Source: Hippophae tibetana
Taxonomy: Eukaryota > Streptophyta > Magnoliopsida > Rosales > Elaeagnaceae
Length of the DNA: 64,000 nucleotides
Assembly (NCBI GenBank): GCA_037013495.1
Contig: CM072801.1
Span: 12,076,501-12,140,500, forward strand
Direction of reading: 5' to 3'
In this document: piece after piece, positions 61,333-64,000 of the stretch
How positions within the stretch are numbered: the first letter of the stretch is position 1
Layout: each line of letters begins with the position of its first letter
Program-made: the position numbers and the translations under genes
The notes under the pieces: generated by a model
Database searches by the model: none
The model's input: the letters and a program-made list of their open reading frames with translations, nothing else
What the model was told of the DNA's origin: nothing

Positions 61333-62100
61333 ACTCGGCAAGTTCCATCTCCTATTCTATTTAGGAGTAACCAACCTAATCTAGATCATGAAGAGTTGTG
61401 TCAATTGAATGGCACTATAAAGTCTTGGATTCCTTGCTCAATTATGTAGAGTGTGTCTCCATACTTAATCGATCGCACAATTGCTATTGAATATTGGTAT
61501 GTACTGATCAAACAATTTACTGCACCATCTCAAGCTCGAGTTATTGATTTCAAAATTCAACTAAAACCATACAAAAAGAAGAATCTTATATTGAAGATTA
61601 TTTTCTTCACAACAAAATGTTGTAGATCATCTAATTACTATAAAAGATGCAGTCTTTAAGAGATATCTCACTTATATGTTGTCCATGGTTTGGATTCTAA
61701 TTGCATTTCCTTTATCTCATCTTTATTTATGCAAATTGGCTTTACATCTTTTAATGAAGTTAACCTATTTCTTGAGAGAATGCTTGAGCATCAGTTTAGA
61801 ATCTCAAGCACTATTTCGAACCAATATGCTGGTATGCTAAATCTCAATTTGAAGTAATCTACTCAAGGTTCAAATCCAACCAACTTATGTTTATCAAGAT
61901 CTGGTTGGAATTTGCATGACTTTATCAAACAAAATCAATTTTATCAAGTCAATCCCTCTAATGGTGCTAAAGATGGAGGATACAAAGCAAAAGGCCTAGA
62001 TTAAACAACGATCTATATGGATCAAAGATGATTTGTCAAAATTGCAAGAAGCCTAGACATCTATTAAATAAGTGCTTTTAAATTTCGTGATATACTTCTT
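61333..62100 (+). pseudogene. Copia gag (UBN2-type) right part with zinc knuckle
   Basis: Gag text includes SPILFRSNQPNLDHEELCQL, SPYLIDRT, and KQFTAPSQARVIDFKIQL, followed through stops and a frameshift by the nucleocapsid knuckle C-x2-C-x4-H-x4-C at 62034-62075. Several stops and shifts are present, so it is inactive. It is the downstream half of the gag begun at about 57030-57222. Confidence 0.7.
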
Positions 62101-62170
62101 AGATAGACCAACAATGTTTTAACAATGTCTCAGCCATGCTTGCTTCATTCTCCAGTAATGTCATACCCAT

Positions 62171-64000
62171 AGGGTTTTTGGTTAAAATGGTCATGTAACT
62201 TTAGGTAAGTGACACATTGATATTTTCACTTTTACAGGGGACTAATTTAGTTCTATATTTTAAAAATGATCAATCAAATCTATATTTTAAAAGTTGAAAT
62301 TTTTTGAGGGATAAAATTAAAAATTAAAAAACATTCTATTATCCTTCTCTCTTTCGTTTTATTGAGATCATTTTTTCGTCTTGATTGGGCTTGTTTTGTT
62401 TGAAAATTTTTAATAGAAAATTTATGTTAAAAAAATGAAATCTTATTGATTCCGATACCAAATTGATTTAAAATAGGATAGAAAAATAGACGATAAAAGA
62501 AAAATAATAGACAAATTAAAATTAAGAATTTACACAAATAAAAAAGGAAAAATAACATATACTTAAAGGAGAAATTAGCATTGTATTTAATTCATTATAT
62601 ACTGTTTAATAAGTAAAATAATATGTCTAATTTATATAACTGATATAAAAAATAGATAATTTAAAATTTAAAATTAGGGGAGAAGAAAAATAGAGTTTTT
62701 TAATTATTTTTAAATTTTTTATTTTATATCTAAAAAAATCTCCTTTTTAAAATTTAAACATAATTAATATTTTTTTAAATTAATGAAATAAATTAACTAA
62801 TCTTAAAAATTATGGAACTATTATTTATCTAAAATTACAACAACATATAACCCAAAATCCTACACCTTTTATAACAAATTTTGAGTCATAATACCTACAT
62901 AACATATCACCATTTGGAATTGGTTGGGAGGGTCATATATGCTTTATTTATTTGTTTGTTTCTTTCTAATGATATATACTTTATTATATTATTCATTAAT
63001 TGGCGCCCTTTATTTTAATTACTATTTCACAATTTTCTTCAAAATCGGTTGGCTGGTATTAATATATTTAGTCAAACTTATTTAAATATTGTCCCATGCC
63101 CTACTGGATCTGCATGAAGGATTGCATTCAGTTTTTAGCACACAAAATTATTCTTTTAAATATAATAAACCTAAAAAAATATTATCTAACTATTTTTATT
63201 TATACTATTGAATTATATTTAGTTTCATTTATATCATCAAACTTTAATTTATATTATTATATTAATCTCGATTTAATGATATCATACCTCAGTTATAAAT
63301 ATAAATAAATTAAATAATTAATTTAAATATTTAAAATATAATTTGTACTGTATGTGAAACCATTAGAAATTAACATGATGATATAAATTAAGTTTTTTAA
63401 TAATTAAAAATTAGAAAAAGTATGAAATAATACTTTCAAATAATACCTTAGTTATAAGATTTTTTTTTAATTATATTCCTCTATCTTTTATTATAGCCTG
63501 ATAATCTGAAGACTTTACATATCATTTTCTGTATCTATTTTATTTATCAAACAATTAATTACAATAAAAATAGGGAGTCTCGACCTTGATAGTAATTATT
63601 AGAAAAAGATAAACTAATAATTTAATTTGAATATAACTATTATTTTCATATAATTTCACTATTGATTGACGACTATCTTAAAAGTATATGCATATAAATT
63701 TATATTAATATTAATTATAATTTAATATATGATATAATTTTTAAAATAAATAAATAATTTAATCATTTTTAAAGTTATTTTTATACAGTTTGTGTCCTTA
63801 AAAGTATCTTTTTAATTAAAGTTGTTCGATTTTTATTTTATTTTTGTTAATTTCAACTATATTTTTTATTCAATGTATGAAAAGGATAATACATTTTTTT
63901 AGTTTAATTAATAAACATTTATTTATTTTATATGGGTAGAGATGAGATTTGTGGTATTATTCAATCGTGTCACCTCTACTTCTAGAGGGAGTAAACACTA
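62171..64000. other. AT-rich DNA without genes
   Basis: After the copia gag remnant no gene, LTR or RNA gene is seen to the window end. 62180-62340 has the phrase GGGACTAATTTAGTTC common in plant MITEs but no paired end that I can align. 63150-63480 resembles in texture the MITE at 55272-55670. The 70-codon frame at 63096 is compositional. Confidence 0.45.

Larger units (their letters stand above)
56790..62170 (+). mobile_element. Ty1/copia remnant split by a gypsy insertion
   Basis: Left part: an LTR-like stretch (56790-57015) with a TATATATA box near 56897, a degenerate primer-binding site TGGTAGTCA near 57021, and the start of gag. Right part (61333-62170): the rest of gag and a zinc knuckle. 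The gag reading frame resumes after the gypsy element once the 5 bp target duplication is counted once. No pol and no second LTR are found, so the element is truncated or runs into unrecognised DNA. Confidence 0.7.

Noticed and set aside
61864-61878. GGTTCAAATCC resembling a pol III box B
   Set aside because: It lies within copia gag text and has no box A or cloverleaf around it.
1-64000. CRISPR array, bacterial operon or phage-like system
   Set aside because: No regularly spaced repeats or compact operons; introns and retroelements show plant nuclear DNA.

Overview
This window is nuclear DNA from a dicotyledonous plant. The genes have many short exons with GT-AG introns, the intergenic DNA is very AT-rich, and the sequence is full of plant retrotransposons, MITEs and one fossil plant pararetrovirus. 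The species cannot be named from the sequence alone. I rebuilt seven protein-coding genes by joining exons whose reading frames agree across splice sites.

Layout, left to right. (1) 1-5300: a decayed endogenous pararetrovirus of the Caulimoviridae: coat-protein tail, protease, reverse transcriptase, RNase H, a transactivator-like frame, then a 35S-like TATA box and a poly(A) signal. (2) 6202-8525 (-): the RNA polymerase subunit RPB5. (3) 9.1-13.8 kb: AT-rich and gene-free. (4) 13917-16502 (+): the chloroplast RNA-binding protein CP33. (5) 17.0-20.4 kb: a fold-back element, a MITE, and a Pack-MULE-like element carrying a piece of a WEB/DUF827 coiled-coil gene. (6) 20910-22996 (+): the CDK-activating kinase CDKF;1. 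(7) 24153-28640 (-): a 13-exon plastidic glucose transporter/SGB1-like gene. (8) 28.6-34.4 kb: AT-rich intergenic DNA. (9) 34474-40035 (+): a TCX5/6-type CXC-domain (tesmin/TSO1-like) DNA-binding protein. (10) 43221-48772 (+): a small NFD6-like organelle protein whose second intron holds a 3.9 kb Ty1/copia element. (11) 49708-54469 (-): a RopGEF (PRONE domain) gene whose introns hold several inverted-repeat MITEs. (12) 56.8-62.2 kb: a Ty1/copia remnant split by a 4.1 kb Ty3/gypsy element flanked by a 5 bp target-site duplication. (13) 62.2-64 kb: AT-rich DNA without genes.

The seven genes do not form an operon or pathway cluster. RPB5, CDKF;1 and the CXC protein all act in basic transcription or cell-cycle control, CP33 and the transporter are plastid genes, and RopGEF works in ROP GTPase signalling. 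The main interest lies in the mobile DNA: the fossil virus with its promoter still readable, the nested retroelements, the captured WEB fragment, a young 233 bp duplication inside an old copia element, and the concentration of MITEs in RopGEF introns.
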